From: Flavobacterium sp. N502536
Lineage (GTDB): Bacteria; Bacteroidota; Bacteroidia; Flavobacteriales; Flavobacteriaceae
Direction of reading: 5' to 3'
DNA: 64,000 nt
Assembly (NCBI RefSeq): GCF_025947345.1
Contig: NZ_CP110011.1
Span: forward strand, 2,294,001-2,358,000
Positions 1-8,914 of this stretch are shown in pieces. A program made the position numbers and the translations under genes. The stretch's first letter is position 1. Every line of letters starts with the position of its first letter. The notes below the pieces were generated by a model that saw nothing but the letters and a program-made list of their open reading frames with translations, was not told the DNA's origin and did no database searches.

Positions 1-1148
1 TTGTTTTTCACACTGGCTTTAACTCCCCATTCGATAGATTGTTTTTCTTTTAACGGATTGACGAAATCAATTTTTCCGGTAAAAACACTCAACTGCGACG
101 GAATAAAACCTCTGCGGTCGTTAACTGCTACAGCTGCAGGATTGGTGTTTTTGGCACTCTGAAACTGATTTGATCTGAACTTTGATGTTTCATATTCAAA
201 ATCAAAAGACATGTTTTTTCCTTCGGTATTAAACTTGTGAACGCCGGAGAAACCATAGGTATAATCGTTCCATTTTTCTTTGCTGTCATTGTAGGTAAAG
301 GCATCAAATTGTACCTGATCTAAGGCATTCAGCAAGGTATTTTTACCATTGGCAATGTTTTCATAACGGCCCAGTTTTGCATCCACATACACTTCTAAAT
401 TGGTTTTGGGTGAAACCTCATAAGTGGTACCAATCTTAAAATTATTAGAAGTCAGTGGTTCATCGGTAACCGAAGTCTGATGGTTTTTTGTCGAAATAGT
501 TTGACGGGTATTGTCTGTATATTGAATCTGATCGAATTCTTTGCGTTCTTCTTCCCCTCTGAAAGTGTAACTGTAATTTCCGTAAACGCCAAACTTATCT
601 TTGTTGTAACTCAGGTTTACGCCCGAATTTGTTCGGTTTTTACGGCCTCTTCCATAGTTGGTAAACACCGTTCCTTTAAGTCCGCCTGCATTGGGTTTTT
701 TTAGAACAATATTAATAATTCCGGCTTTTCCGGTAGCGTCGTATTTTGAAGAAGGATTGGTAATCACTTCAATTTGTTTGATATTGGATGAGGTGGTTGA
801 CTTTAGGTAATTGGCCAGTTCTTTTTGCGAAAGCTGCGTTAGTTTGCCATTAATCATTACCCCGACACCCTGTTGTCCGCGAATCGATAATTCTCCGTCC
901 TGAGACACTACAACGCCAGGAGCGCGTGATAAAACGTCTAAAGCAGTACCGCCTTCAGAAACAATGCTGTTTTCGACATTAAAAACCAATCGATCTGATT
1001 TTTGAGTATATAAAACTTTCTTTTTTGTGATTACAATTTCATCTAATGCATTGATCGAGGTTTCGACGATGCTGTCTCTTCCTTTTTCTGTCTGCGAGTA
1101 TCCGTAGACTGAAAATGCGAGTACAATAGATGTTATAATATGCTTCAT
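1..1148 (-). CDS. TonB-dependent outer-membrane receptor, N-terminal part
   Basis: This gene runs off the left edge, so only about 382 N-terminal codons are visible. It starts at an ATG at 1146-1148 and begins with a signal peptide (MKHIITSIVLAFSVYGYS). A plug domain follows at about residues 55-150, with LDVLSRAPGVVVSQDG, SIRGQQGVGVMING and a PSSKYDATGKAGIINI stretch. After that come alternating aromatic strands typical of an outer-membrane barrel of the OMP_b-brl_3 kind. Unlike SusC proteins it has no carboxypeptidase-like repeat in front of the plug. Such receptors import a ligand across the outer membrane using TonB energy; the ligand cannot be told from this part. No partner gene is visible in the window. 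Confidence 0.85.
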   Translation of the reverse strand, partial: MKHIITSIVLAFSVYGYSQTEKGRDSIVETSINALDEIVITKKKVLYTQKSDRLVFNVENSIVSEGGTALDVLSRAPGVVVSQDGELSIRGQQGVGVMINGKLTQLSQKELANYLKSTTSSNIKQIEVITNPSSKYDATGKAGIINIVLKKPNAGGLKGTVFTNYGRGRKNRTNSGVNLSYNKDKFGVYGNYSYTFRGEEERKEFDQIQYTDNTRQTISTKNHQTSVTDEPLTSNNFKIGTTYEVSPKTNLEVYVDAKLGRYENIANGKNTLLNALDQVQFDAFTYNDSKEKWNDYTYGFSGVHKFNTEGKNMSFDFEYETSKFRSNQFQSAKNTNPAAVAVNDRRGFIPSQLSVFTGKIDFVNPLKEKQSIEWGVKASVKN

Positions 1149-1651
1149 GATGTTTGTAATATTTTATGCGATAGGGGATTTAAAGTAATTTGTTTATCTG
1201 GCGTATAAGCAGAAAGTTGCTATTCTCTGGCAGCTGTGCTCTATTGTAGAACGAGCTGTTCGAGTTTGTCAGAAAGCATATCTTGAAGAAGTGACAAACG
1301 GTTTGATAACTTGAAAACGGTCGTTTTTATAGGGAGGAGTATGGAAAACATGGGATGTTATTTGAAGTTTCAGTTGTCAAATATAACACTATTTATAATA
1401 AGTCTAAATAAATATAGTTAAAATTTGTGACAAATATTTTAACTCCTTGATTTTTAAGGGTTTTTATTTTTGCAAAAAAGTGGAAAATTGAAAATAAGGA
1501 GGTGAAATCGATGCTGAAACCAGTAAAAACAAGGCTTCATGGATTTTGAAAAAAAAGGAAGAAGCGAGGCGGAGTAAAAAAAAGAAAACCAATTTATCCC
1601 GAGGCGGAATAAATTGGTTTTAGCTTTAAAAAGAAGCGGAGTTCCGAGGGT
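1149..1651. other. Intergenic stretch, AT-rich
   Basis: This 503-bp gap lies upstream of the TonB receptor and downstream of gldA, both on the minus strand. I see no convincing coding frame. On the minus strand TATATTTG at 1378-1385 matches the Bacteroidota -7 consensus, but there is no TTG at the right distance and the leader would be about 230 nt, so it is only a weak promoter candidate. The gldA terminator lies at 1585-1621. Confidence 0.5.
1585..1621 (-). terminator. Hairpin downstream of gldA
   Basis: Perfect 13-bp arms (AAAACCAATTTAT and its complement at 1609-1621) enclose an 11-nt loop, 31 bp after the gldA stop. On the minus strand the stem is followed by a T-rich stretch, as in a Rho-independent terminator. 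Confidence 0.6.
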
Positions 1652-2548
1652 TTATTTTGTAATTTCCCTAAAAACGGCTTCGAGGTTTTTATTTTTCTGA
1701 TTCAGCTGTAGTGTCTTTAATCCATTTGCATTGGCAAAATCAAAAATAGCCGGACGCATATCTTTGTCAGCCACAAAAGTAAGCTCCCAGGTCATATCAT
1801 GTGTGTTTTTATAAGCCGTAATGTTTTCCAGTTTTGCCAAAAGCTGTTCTTCGATCTGATAATCAAATTCAACCTCAATTACTTGTGCTTTATCTTCAGA
1901 AACCAGGTGGTCTAATTTTTTGTCGGCCACAATTTGCCCTCTGTCAATAATAATGACACGGTCGCAAATGGCTTCAACTTCCTGCATAATATGTGTAGAC
2001 AGAAAAACGGTTTTATTTTTCCCTACATTTTTGATTACGTTTCGAATTTCCATCAACTGATTGGGATCCAGTCCAGTAGTAGGTTCATCCAGAATCAGAA
2101 CCTCCGGATCGTGCAGTAAAGCATTGGCAAGTCCCACACGCTGGCGGTATCCTTTAGACAATTGTCCTATTTTTTTATGGCTTTCACCTGACAGTCCTGT
2201 CAGTTGAATGACTTCTTCGATTCTTGATTTTGGAACCTGATAAACATCGGCATTAAAAGCCAAATACTCACGAACATACAAATCCAAATACAACGGATTG
2301 TGTTCGGGTAAATAGCCAATAGAACGTTGAACTGCTTTCGCGTCCGTCATGACATCATGACCGTTTACAAGGGCTGAGCCGTTATCTGACAACAAATAGG
2401 TGGTCAAAATTTTCATTAATGTAGATTTTCCTGCTCCGTTTGGACCAAGAAATCCGACGATTTCTCCTTTTTCAATAGAGAATGAAATTTCGTTTAGCGC
2501 TTTTTGAGTTCCGTAACTTTTTGATATGTTGTTTACTGCTATCGACAT
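1652..2548 (-). CDS. gldA: Gliding motility ABC transporter ATP-binding protein GldA
   Basis: This 298-residue ABC ATPase matches GldA of gliding flavobacteria in length and sequence character. Walker A is GPNGAGKST at about residues 35-43. The signature is LSKGYRQRVGLANALL, with Walker B LILDEPTTGLDP and a switch histidine in LSTHIMQEVEAICD. GldA is the ATPase of an ABC complex with GldF and GldG; those two are not in this window, which agrees with gldA lying apart from gldFG. Many general ABC-2 ATPases look alike, so the name rests on overall resemblance. The gene appears monocistronic and ends before a strong hairpin. Confidence 0.85.
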   Translation of the reverse strand: MSIAVNNISKSYGTQKALNEISFSIEKGEIVGFLGPNGAGKSTLMKILTTYLLSDNGSALVNGHDVMTDAKAVQRSIGYLPEHNPLYLDLYVREYLAFNADVYQVPKSRIEEVIQLTGLSGESHKKIGQLSKGYRQRVGLANALLHDPEVLILDEPTTGLDPNQLMEIRNVIKNVGKNKTVFLSTHIMQEVEAICDRVIIIDRGQIVADKKLDHLVSEDKAQVIEVEFDYQIEEQLLAKLENITAYKNTHDMTWELTFVADKDMRPAIFDFANANGLKTLQLNQKNKNLEAVFREITK

Positions 2549-2692
2549 GACTTTTTATTTGCTACAAAAGTAAACAGAAATACGCTCGATTGCTACATTT
2601 TTATCTTTTAAAGAAATCATAAAAAAAATATAAAAGCCAGTCGTTGCGGCATCGTTCTTGTTAAATGGAAATCAAATTTAAAATAATTTATA

Positions 2693-3271
2693 ATGAAAAA
2701 AATGTTGGTGGTTCTTGCATTAGCTATGGTTAGCTTTGCAAACGCACAAAAAGGAACAATCTTAGTTGGTGGTGGTATTGGTTACACTTCTCAAACCAGA
2801 ACTTTAGGAAACAATGAGGTTAAAACGAATGAATTTGATTTTTCTCCAAAAGTAGGTTACCAATTTCACGACAACTGGACTGTAGGGGGTGAGGCTTCTT
2901 TTGGTTCAAGTAAAGAAGATCGTGGAGTAAACGAAATTAAAAACAACACTACTAAATTAGGTGCATTTTTACGTTACACTATTCCTTTGAATCCAACTTT
3001 CTCTTTCTTCGCTGAATTAGGAACTGGTTTTCAAAGTGCAAAAGATAAAACGTACACTGGACCAATTACTTCAACTGCAAAAGCAGATGGTATGTACATT
3101 GGTGTAACACCAGCTCTTTTTATCGACATGAAAAAAGGTTTTGGTTTAAACTTTAACATTGGTGGTTTAGGGTACAACACTTTAAACTATGATAACAATG
3201 GACCAGAAGTTAAAAACTTCAACTTTAATTTTGGTAGAACATTTAACATTGGAGTTTCTAAAAACTTCTAG
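2693..3271 (+). CDS. Small outer-membrane beta-barrel protein, copy 1
   Basis: This is a 192-residue exported protein with a signal peptide (MKKMLVVLALAMVSFANA). Eight or so amphipathic strands alternate with Gly/Asn-rich turns, and the C terminus ends in Phe (IGVSKNF), as expected for an outer-membrane barrel of the OmpA/porin-like type (PF13505-like). The ligand or role is not known. It is a tandem paralogue of the next gene, sharing the leader, the FSPKVGYQFHxNWT segment and the LNFNIGGLGYN segment. A GC-rich palindromic terminator follows at once, so it is its own transcription unit. Confidence 0.8.
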   Translation: MKKMLVVLALAMVSFANAQKGTILVGGGIGYTSQTRTLGNNEVKTNEFDFSPKVGYQFHDNWTVGGEASFGSSKEDRGVNEIKNNTTKLGAFLRYTIPLNPTFSFFAELGTGFQSAKDKTYTGPITSTAKADGMYIGVTPALFIDMKKGFGLNFNIGGLGYNTLNYDNNGPEVKNFNFNFGRTFNIGVSKNF

Positions 3272-3294
3272 TCTTAAATGATATTCAATTTCAG

Positions 3295-3325
3295 AAAAGC
3301 ATCCGCCGCGGCGGATGCTTTTTTT
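3295..3325 (+). terminator. Rho-independent terminator after barrel copy 1
   Basis: A perfect 20-bp GC-rich palindrome (GCATCCGCCG and its complement, 3299-3318) is preceded by A4 and followed by a T7 run. It lies 27 bp after the stop codon. Confidence 0.85.
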
Positions 3326-3472
3326 GTTTCAATGAAAAGCAGATTCTAAAGGGTGTGTTTTTTTAGTGGTTTAAAATACTGAAAGTTAGGTGTTTGTGTT
3401 TTTAGTTTAGAATGGTTAAAAATAACGGCATTGTTGTTGTGAAATATGATTAAATTTTAAACAATAACAACT

Positions 3473-4057
3473 ATGAAAAAAATGTTACTTATTCTTGCAC
3501 TAACGATGTTTAGTTTTGCAAATGCTCAAAAAGGCTCTGTTTTGGTTATGGGAAGTGTTGAATACAATCATCAGACAAATTCTTATCCCGATGGAGATAA
3601 TAAACAAAGTCAATTTTCTTTTTCTCCAAAAGTAGGTTATCAGTTTCATCAAAATTGGACAGCAGGTATTGAATCGGCTGTAGGAATTTATCAAAGTAAA
3701 AATGAAGATTTTTTAGTGGGAAAAACAAAAAATTTTTCTCTGGGAGGATTTGTTCGCTACACTAAACCATTAAATCAGACTTTTTCATTTTATACCGACT
3801 TGGGAGTAGGTTTTCAAAATCGTAAAGATAGTTTCCAGAGACAGGCAAATATTATTACCACCGAAAAAGGAGATGGCGTTTATGCGACTGTAACTCCGGC
3901 TCTGTTTATTAATGTTCATAATGGTTTTGGTCTGAACTTTAATATTGGGGGATTAGGATATAACAGTCTGAATTATAGTAATGGAGAAAGAGATTTTAAA
4001 AACTTTAATTTCAGTTTAGGAAAAGCTTTTTCTATAGGGATCTCAAAGAATTTCTAA
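3473..4057 (+). CDS. Small outer-membrane beta-barrel protein, copy 2
   Basis: This 194-residue paralogue of the preceding gene has the same architecture: a signal peptide (MKKMLLILALTMFSFANA), alternating strands, and a terminal Phe in the ISKNF ending. Conserved blocks include FSFSPKVGYQFHQNWTAG near residues 43-60 and FGLNFNIGGLGYNSLNY near the end, while loops such as the QRQANIITTEKGDG segment differ. It carries its own copy of the same terminator, so coding region and terminator were duplicated together. Outer-membrane location is inferred from the signal peptide and the C-terminal Phe. Confidence 0.8.
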   Translation: MKKMLLILALTMFSFANAQKGSVLVMGSVEYNHQTNSYPDGDNKQSQFSFSPKVGYQFHQNWTAGIESAVGIYQSKNEDFLVGKTKNFSLGGFVRYTKPLNQTFSFYTDLGVGFQNRKDSFQRQANIITTEKGDGVYATVTPALFINVHNGFGLNFNIGGLGYNSLNYSNGERDFKNFNFSLGKAFSIGISKNF

Positions 4058-4081
4058 TCTTACAATGATATTCTATTTAAG

Positions 4082-4113
4082 AAAAGCATCCGCCGCAGCG
4101 GATGCTTTTTTTT
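4082..4113 (+). terminator. Rho-independent terminator after barrel copy 2
   Basis: A 20-bp palindrome at 4086-4105 differs from the terminator of copy 1 only at its centre (CCGCAGCGG against CCGCGGCGG). It is preceded by A4 and followed by T8. Confidence 0.85.
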
Positions 4114-4249
4114 ATTGCCTATCTTATGAAAAGTAAAATTTGTCGTTTAGCCCCGATAGAAGTGCTATCCTTTTGTGGCGTGGTTCGCCATAAAAGATAT
4201 AACGGATAGCGGGACTGAAGGTCTTTTGAAAAAAAATCTTCTGCTGCTA

Positions 4250-4321
4250 AAAAAAAAATGCCAACAGTAGCGAAGTCGAAAAAAATCATAACTACAAGAG
4301 TTTCGACTCCGCCGGTTGGCA
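4250..4321 (-). terminator. Two-part stem-loop downstream of metE
   Basis: Nested inverted repeats are visible: TGCCAAC (4259-4265) pairs with GTTGGCA (4315-4321), and GTCGAAA pairs with TTTCGAC at 4300-4306. On the minus strand the structure is followed by T9 (A-run 4250-4258). It lies 29 bp after the metE stop and probably ends that transcript. The inner part carries the GCGAAGTCGAA word found in other gaps here. Confidence 0.6.
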
Positions 4322-4350
4322 GTAAAAAAACAAAATATATTCAAATAAAA

Positions 4351-6675
4351 TTAAAAAGTAGCGGTGTTTTCAACGGCTGCTCTCATTTCCTGGGCTGCAG
4401 CAACCATCTCGATTAAAGCCTTTTTGGTTTCATCCCAATGACGGGTTTTTAAACCGCAATCCGGGTTTACCCACAATTGATCTGTTGGAATAACCGCAGC
4501 TGCTTTTTCTAACAAACGAACCATTTCGGTACTTGAAGGCACACGTGGGGAGTGAATGTCATAAACTCCGGGGCCAATTTCGTTTGGATATTTAAAGTTG
4601 GCAAAAGCATCTAAAAGTTCCATTTGAGAGCGCGAGCATTCGATCGTAATCACATCGGCATCCATATCGGCGATATTCTGAATAATGTCATTGAACTCGC
4701 TGTAGCACATGTGGGTGTGAATTTGTGTATCGTCGTTAACACCACTTGCAGAAATACGGAATGCTTTTACGGCCCAATCCAGATAGTTGGCCCATTCTTC
4801 TTTTCGCAAAGGCAAACCTTCACGAATGGCAGGCTCGTCAATCTGAATGATTTTGATTCCGGCTTTTTCCAGATCGACTACTTCATCGCGAATCGCTAAA
4901 GCAATTTGTGTGCAGGTTACCGAACGCGGCTGATCGTTACGTACAAAAGACCATTGTAAAATAGTAACCGGCCCGGTAAGCATTCCTTTAACCCATTTCG
5001 GAGTCAGGGATTGTGCATATTTAGACCATTTTACCGTCATAGGATTTGGTCTTGAAACATCGCCGTAAATAACCGGAGGTTTCACACAACGGCTTCCGTA
5101 ACTTTGCACCCAGCCATTTTTAGTAAAAGTAAAACCGGACAATTGTTCTCCAAAATATTCCACCATATCATTACGTTCGAATTCTCCGTGAACCAGAACG
5201 TCAATTCCTGTTTCTTCCTGAAAATGAATTGTAGCTTCGGTCTCTTTTTCGATTAAATCATTGTATTGTTCGGTCGTTAACTCCCCTTTTTTAAATTTCG
5301 CTCTCCAGCTTCTCACTTCAGCGGTTTGAGGAAAAGATCCAATCGTTGTGGTTGGAAATAAAGGCAGGTTTAAAGCTTCGATCTGACTTTTTCTGCGGGT
5401 TGCAAAAGTGCTTTTACGCTTGTCATCTGAAGCTGTAATTCCGGCAACACGTGTTTTAACTTCGTTATTGTGAATTAATGTTGACGTTTTGCGATTGTTA
5501 TTGGCGATCACATTTTGTTCATAATCTGCTGAGTTTTTAATGTCAGTTTCATTAGAAGCAAATTGTTTCAATATCACAATTTCGTTGATTTTTTGTTTGG
5601 CAAAAGCAAGCCATTGTTTGATTTCAGGAGTCAGCGTTGCATCATTTGTTTCTAAATCTAAATCGCAGGGACTGTGAATTAAAGAGCAGGATGGCGCAAT
5701 CAGAATTCGGTTTGCACCCAATGCATCAGTGGCTTTTTTTATCAGTTGTAAAGAGTTACTGAAATCGTTTTTCCAGATGTTTCTTCCGTCAACTACACCT
5801 AAAGAAAGATTGGTGTTGGAAGCCAGCTGACCTGATTCTAAAATATCGTCTAATTGAGAAGGACAACGCACTAAATCTAAATGAAAGGTATCCACCGGCA
5901 AAGCCAAAGCGGTGCTTAGGTTTTCTCCAAAACAATCAAAATAGTTGGCCAGAACGATTTTAATTTGAGGGAAATTTTGATGGATTTCGTTGTACACTTT
6001 TGTGAAGGTGCTTCTTTCTTTATCGGTTAAGTTTAACGCCAGGAAAGGTTCATCAAGTTGAATGTATTCGACATTTTCTTCTTGCAGTTTTTTGAAAATT
6101 TCGAAATACACAGGAAGCAGTTTGTCAATCAGGTCAATACGGTGAAAACCTTCTTCTTTTTCTTTTCCTAAAAGCAAGTAAGAGATAGGTCCTATCAAAA
6201 CAGGTTTAGTAGCAATTTTTAAAGCATTAGCTTCTTTGAATTCAGTAATGATCTTTTCAGAAAACAATTCGAATTTTTGATTCTTCGTAAATTCAGGAAC
6301 AATATAATGGTAGTTGGTATCGAACCATTTTGTCATTTCCATAGCCACAACATCCTGACCGTCTTTTTGTGCCCCTCTTGCCATAGCAAAATACAGGTCG
6401 ATAGAACTGTTTGTTTTTGCCAGTTCGTGGTAGCGTTCCGGAATTGCACCAACCGTTAAAGTCAGATCCAGAACCTGATCATAAAACGAAAAGTCATTAG
6501 ACGGAATCAAATCTACTCCGGCTTCCGATTGTAAATACCAGTTTTTGCGACGAATGTCTCTTCCGGTTTCGATTAACTCGTCTGCCGAGATTTTCCCTGC
6601 CCAGTACAATTCACAGGCTTTTTTTAATTCTCTGTTGCTACCAATTCTTGGGTATCCTAAATTATTTGTTTTCAT
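4351..6675 (-). CDS. metE: Cobalamin-independent methionine synthase
   Basis: This 774-residue enzyme has the full two-domain length of MetE, which transfers a methyl group from 5-methyltetrahydropteroyl-polyglutamate to homocysteine to form methionine in the cytosol. The N-terminal domain begins with NNLGYPRIGSNRELKKA. The C-terminal catalytic domain shows TTTIGSFPQT, and the zinc ligands appear as the HTHMCYS, IECSRS and PDCGLKTRHW segments (His/Cys, Glu, Cys). The gene is divergent from an Lrp-type regulator across 157 bp, which suggests that regulator controls it. A -7 box (TAAATTTG on the minus strand, 6701-6708) would give a leader of about 20 nt. Confidence 0.97.
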   Translation of the reverse strand: MKTNNLGYPRIGSNRELKKACELYWAGKISADELIETGRDIRRKNWYLQSEAGVDLIPSNDFSFYDQVLDLTLTVGAIPERYHELAKTNSSIDLYFAMARGAQKDGQDVVAMEMTKWFDTNYHYIVPEFTKNQKFELFSEKIITEFKEANALKIATKPVLIGPISYLLLGKEKEEGFHRIDLIDKLLPVYFEIFKKLQEENVEYIQLDEPFLALNLTDKERSTFTKVYNEIHQNFPQIKIVLANYFDCFGENLSTALALPVDTFHLDLVRCPSQLDDILESGQLASNTNLSLGVVDGRNIWKNDFSNSLQLIKKATDALGANRILIAPSCSLIHSPCDLDLETNDATLTPEIKQWLAFAKQKINEIVILKQFASNETDIKNSADYEQNVIANNNRKTSTLIHNNEVKTRVAGITASDDKRKSTFATRRKSQIEALNLPLFPTTTIGSFPQTAEVRSWRAKFKKGELTTEQYNDLIEKETEATIHFQEETGIDVLVHGEFERNDMVEYFGEQLSGFTFTKNGWVQSYGSRCVKPPVIYGDVSRPNPMTVKWSKYAQSLTPKWVKGMLTGPVTILQWSFVRNDQPRSVTCTQIALAIRDEVVDLEKAGIKIIQIDEPAIREGLPLRKEEWANYLDWAVKAFRISASGVNDDTQIHTHMCYSEFNDIIQNIADMDADVITIECSRSQMELLDAFANFKYPNEIGPGVYDIHSPRVPSSTEMVRLLEKAAAVIPTDQLWVNPDCGLKTRHWDETKKALIEMVAAAQEMRAAVENTATF

Positions 6676-6700
6676 TTTTGATTCAGTATTTTTTACTGTG

Positions 6701-6708
6701 CAAATTTA
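6701..6708 (-). promoter_or_regulatory. Candidate -7 box of metE
   Basis: TAAATTTG on the minus strand fits TAnnTTTG and lies 26 bp upstream of the metE start. No TTG is visible at the -33 distance, so the promoter may need an activator. The box abuts the -33 element of the divergent regulator promoter. Confidence 0.35.
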
Positions 6709-6736
6709 TTGTATTGGATTTTATAACTTATATTTG
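6709..6736 (+). promoter_or_regulatory. Promoter of the Lrp-type regulator
   Basis: TTG (6709-6711), 17 bp, then TATATTTG (6729-6736) match the Bacteroidota sigma-factor consensus. The leader would be about 90 nt. Confidence 0.5.
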
Positions 6737-6756
6737 AGCTGTATTTAAGTAAAATG

Positions 6757-6781
6757 TCTTTTAAAATCTGTTTTTAAAAGA
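6757..6781. promoter_or_regulatory. Dyad in the lrp leader, possible operator
   Basis: TCTTTTAAAA (6757-6766) and TTTTAAAAGA (6772-6781) form perfect 10-bp arms with a 5-nt spacer, just downstream of the predicted start of the regulator transcript. Lrp/AsnC proteins bind short AT-rich dyads and often autoregulate, so this is a plausible site. Binding is inference. Confidence 0.35.
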
Positions 6782-6832
6782 TTATATTACTGATAAAATC
6801 TTGTAAGAAGAACTTTAGCCGTAAAAAATACT

Positions 6833-7294
6833 ATGGAAAACTTAGACAAAACCGATTTATTGATTCTGAAATACCTTCAGGAAAACTCCAATATCAATAC
6901 AAAAGATCTTGCCAGCAAATTATTTCTAACCGTAACGCCCGTTTATGAGCGTATAAAAAGGCTGGAGCGTGACGGATATATTACCAAATATGTGGCCTTG
7001 CTGGACAAGAAGAAAATGAATCGCGGGATGATTGTTTTTTGCAATGTGCGTTTAAAAGAGCATGCTAAAAATGTAGGAAGTAATTTTGTGAAAGATATCG
7101 TGGCTCTTCCTGAAATTATAGAGTGTTATAATATTGCCGGCGATTACGATTTTATGCTCAAAATTCTGGTTCAGGACATGGCCAGTTATCAGGATTTTGT
7201 AATGAACAAACTATCGACAATCGAAAACATCGGAAATACCAACAGTATTTTTGTGATGGGAGAAATCAAACACAGTACAGCATTGGAGTTTTGA
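6833..7294 (+). CDS. Lrp/AsnC family transcriptional regulator
   Basis: This is a 153-residue regulator. The N-terminal AsnC-type helix-turn-helix (about residues 6-60: LDKTDLLILKYLQENSNINTKD, then VTPVYERIKRLERDGYI) is joined to a C-terminal alpha/beta RAM effector domain. The latter ends in IVALPEIIECYNIAGDYDFMLKIL and contains the GDYD loop that binds small ligands such as amino acids. Divergent placement next to metE suggests control of methionine synthesis, but the effector cannot be read from sequence. A dyad lies in its own leader, consistent with autoregulation. Confidence 0.9.
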   Translation: MENLDKTDLLILKYLQENSNINTKDLASKLFLTVTPVYERIKRLERDGYITKYVALLDKKKMNRGMIVFCNVRLKEHAKNVGSNFVKDIVALPEIIECYNIAGDYDFMLKILVQDMASYQDFVMNKLSTIENIGNTNSIFVMGEIKHSTALEF

Positions 7295-7367
7295 TGCTAG
7301 TGGCTTAGTTTTGCCACAGATTACACAGATTATAATGATTTTTTTACAATTGATTCTTGGATTTTTT

Positions 7368-7428
7368 GCCACGAATTCCACGAATTATCACAAAGTATTG
7401 CGGTTAGATTCATTCGTGAATTCGTGGC
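7368..7428. repeat. Inverted repeat of the CCACGAATTC type
   Basis: GCCACGAATTCCACGAAT (7368-7385) faces ATTCGTGAATTCGTGGC (7412-7428) across a 26-nt loop in the gap before dgt. Related words occur at 22725-22771. It may act as a transcript-end hairpin for the regulator or as a REP-like element. Confidence 0.5.
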
Positions 7429-7563
7429 GAACAAAAGCATTTAATCTTTTCAATTAAATTATTCTGTGGCCTATTTTTCTTCAATATTATCCTAAAATAA
7501 AACGTATTTTTGACGTTTAGATCCAAAAGTCTAAAATCAACAATCTGAAATCTAAAATTGAAA

Positions 7564-8910
7564 ATGAACTGGGAACAACTTTTATCACTCAAGCGCCAAG
7601 GCGACACTAGCAAGAGATTACGTGTAGAACAAGACGATACGCGACTGGGGTTTGAGGTTGATTACGACCGAATTATTTTTTCGGCAGCTTTTCGCTCTTT
7701 ACAGGATAAAACTCAGGTAATTCCGCTTTCAAAAACAGATTTCGTGCACACCAGGTTAACACATAGTTTGGAAGTTTCGGTGGTAGGACGCTCTCTTGGA
7801 CGTTTGGTTGGAAAAAAAATCATTGAAAAATATCCTCATTTAAAAGAAGTTCACGGCTACCATATGAACGATTTTGGGGCCATTGTGGCAGCAGCTTCTC
7901 TGGCGCATGATATTGGGAATCCCCCTTTTGGACATTCGGGAGAAAAAGCAATTGGCGAATATTTTTCGATAGGAAAAGGATTGAAATACAAAGAGCAGTT
8001 GACGGCAAAACAATGGCAGGATTTAATTGATTTTGAAGGGAATGCCAACGGTTTTTCGGTTCTTACGGCAAGTCGCCCAGGAATCGAGGGCGGACTTCGT
8101 ATTTCGTATGCTACACTGGGTGCGTTTATGAAATATCCGAAAGAAAGTTTGCCTAAAAAACCAACGCAGAATATCGCCGATAAAAAATACGGTTTCTTTC
8201 AGACCGACAAATCATTTTTTGAAGAAGTAGCCAATGATATGGGCATGATTGTCAACAAATCCGGAGACGATATTGGTTTTGAGAGACATCCTTTGGCCTA
8301 TTTGGTCGAAGCGGCTGACGACATTTGTTATACCATTATCGATTTTGAAGATGGAATAAATCTGGGATTAGTTTCGGAGGATTATGCGCTGGAATATTTA
8401 ATCAAACTGGTAAAAGACAATATCGGAGTAGCCAAATACAAGACTTTAACAACAAAAGAAGACCGAATTAGTTATTTACGTGCCTTGGCTATCGGAACCC
8501 TGATTAATGATGCTGTGAATGTTTTTGTTGAAAATGAAGAGGCTATTCTGCAGGGTAAATTTCCTTTTGCCTTAACGGATAAAAGTAAATACAAAGCACA
8601 AATGGATGATATTATCAAACTAAGTGTCGATAAAATCTACCAAAGCCGCGAAGTGGTTGAAAAAGAAATTGTAGGCTATCAGATTATCCAGACCTTACTG
8701 GACAAGTTTATAACCGCTTTTAACAATAAATACGAAGGAACAGCTTCAAACTATGACAAACTGCTTTTGAAAATGCTGCCTGAAAAACACCATTTAGAGA
8801 AAACCAATTTATACGAACGTTTGCTGCATATTTGCCACTACGTTTCTTTGTTAACCGACGGGAATGCCCTTGAATTGTTTGAAACAATCAACGGAAGAAA
8901 AAATAAATAA
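7564..8910 (+). CDS. dgt: dGTP triphosphohydrolase
   Basis: This 448-residue HD-domain enzyme hydrolyses dGTP to deoxyguanosine and triphosphate. The metal-binding residues are visible as H67 (RLTHSLE), the H115-D116 pair in ASLAHDIGNPPFGHSGE, and a later Asp in EAADDICYTIID. The N terminus (DDTRLGFEVDYDRIIFSAAFRSLQDKTQV) is typical of the family. The start is the ATG at 7564; an in-frame TTG two codons upstream is less likely. The gene converges with a DUF3078 gene, with stop codons 4 bp apart and no clear terminator between them. Confidence 0.9.
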   Translation: MNWEQLLSLKRQGDTSKRLRVEQDDTRLGFEVDYDRIIFSAAFRSLQDKTQVIPLSKTDFVHTRLTHSLEVSVVGRSLGRLVGKKIIEKYPHLKEVHGYHMNDFGAIVAAASLAHDIGNPPFGHSGEKAIGEYFSIGKGLKYKEQLTAKQWQDLIDFEGNANGFSVLTASRPGIEGGLRISYATLGAFMKYPKESLPKKPTQNIADKKYGFFQTDKSFFEEVANDMGMIVNKSGDDIGFERHPLAYLVEAADDICYTIIDFEDGINLGLVSEDYALEYLIKLVKDNIGVAKYKTLTTKEDRISYLRALAIGTLINDAVNVFVENEEAILQGKFPFALTDKSKYKAQMDDIIKLSVDKIYQSREVVEKEIVGYQIIQTLLDKFITAFNNKYEGTASNYDKLLLKMLPEKHHLEKTNLYERLLHICHYVSLLTDGNALELFETINGRKNK

Positions 8911-8914
8911 TATG

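Noticed and set aside
7558..7563. TTG start for dgt two codons upstream of the ATG
   Set aside because: The ATG at 7564 starts directly on the conserved N terminus; the extra two codons add nothing.
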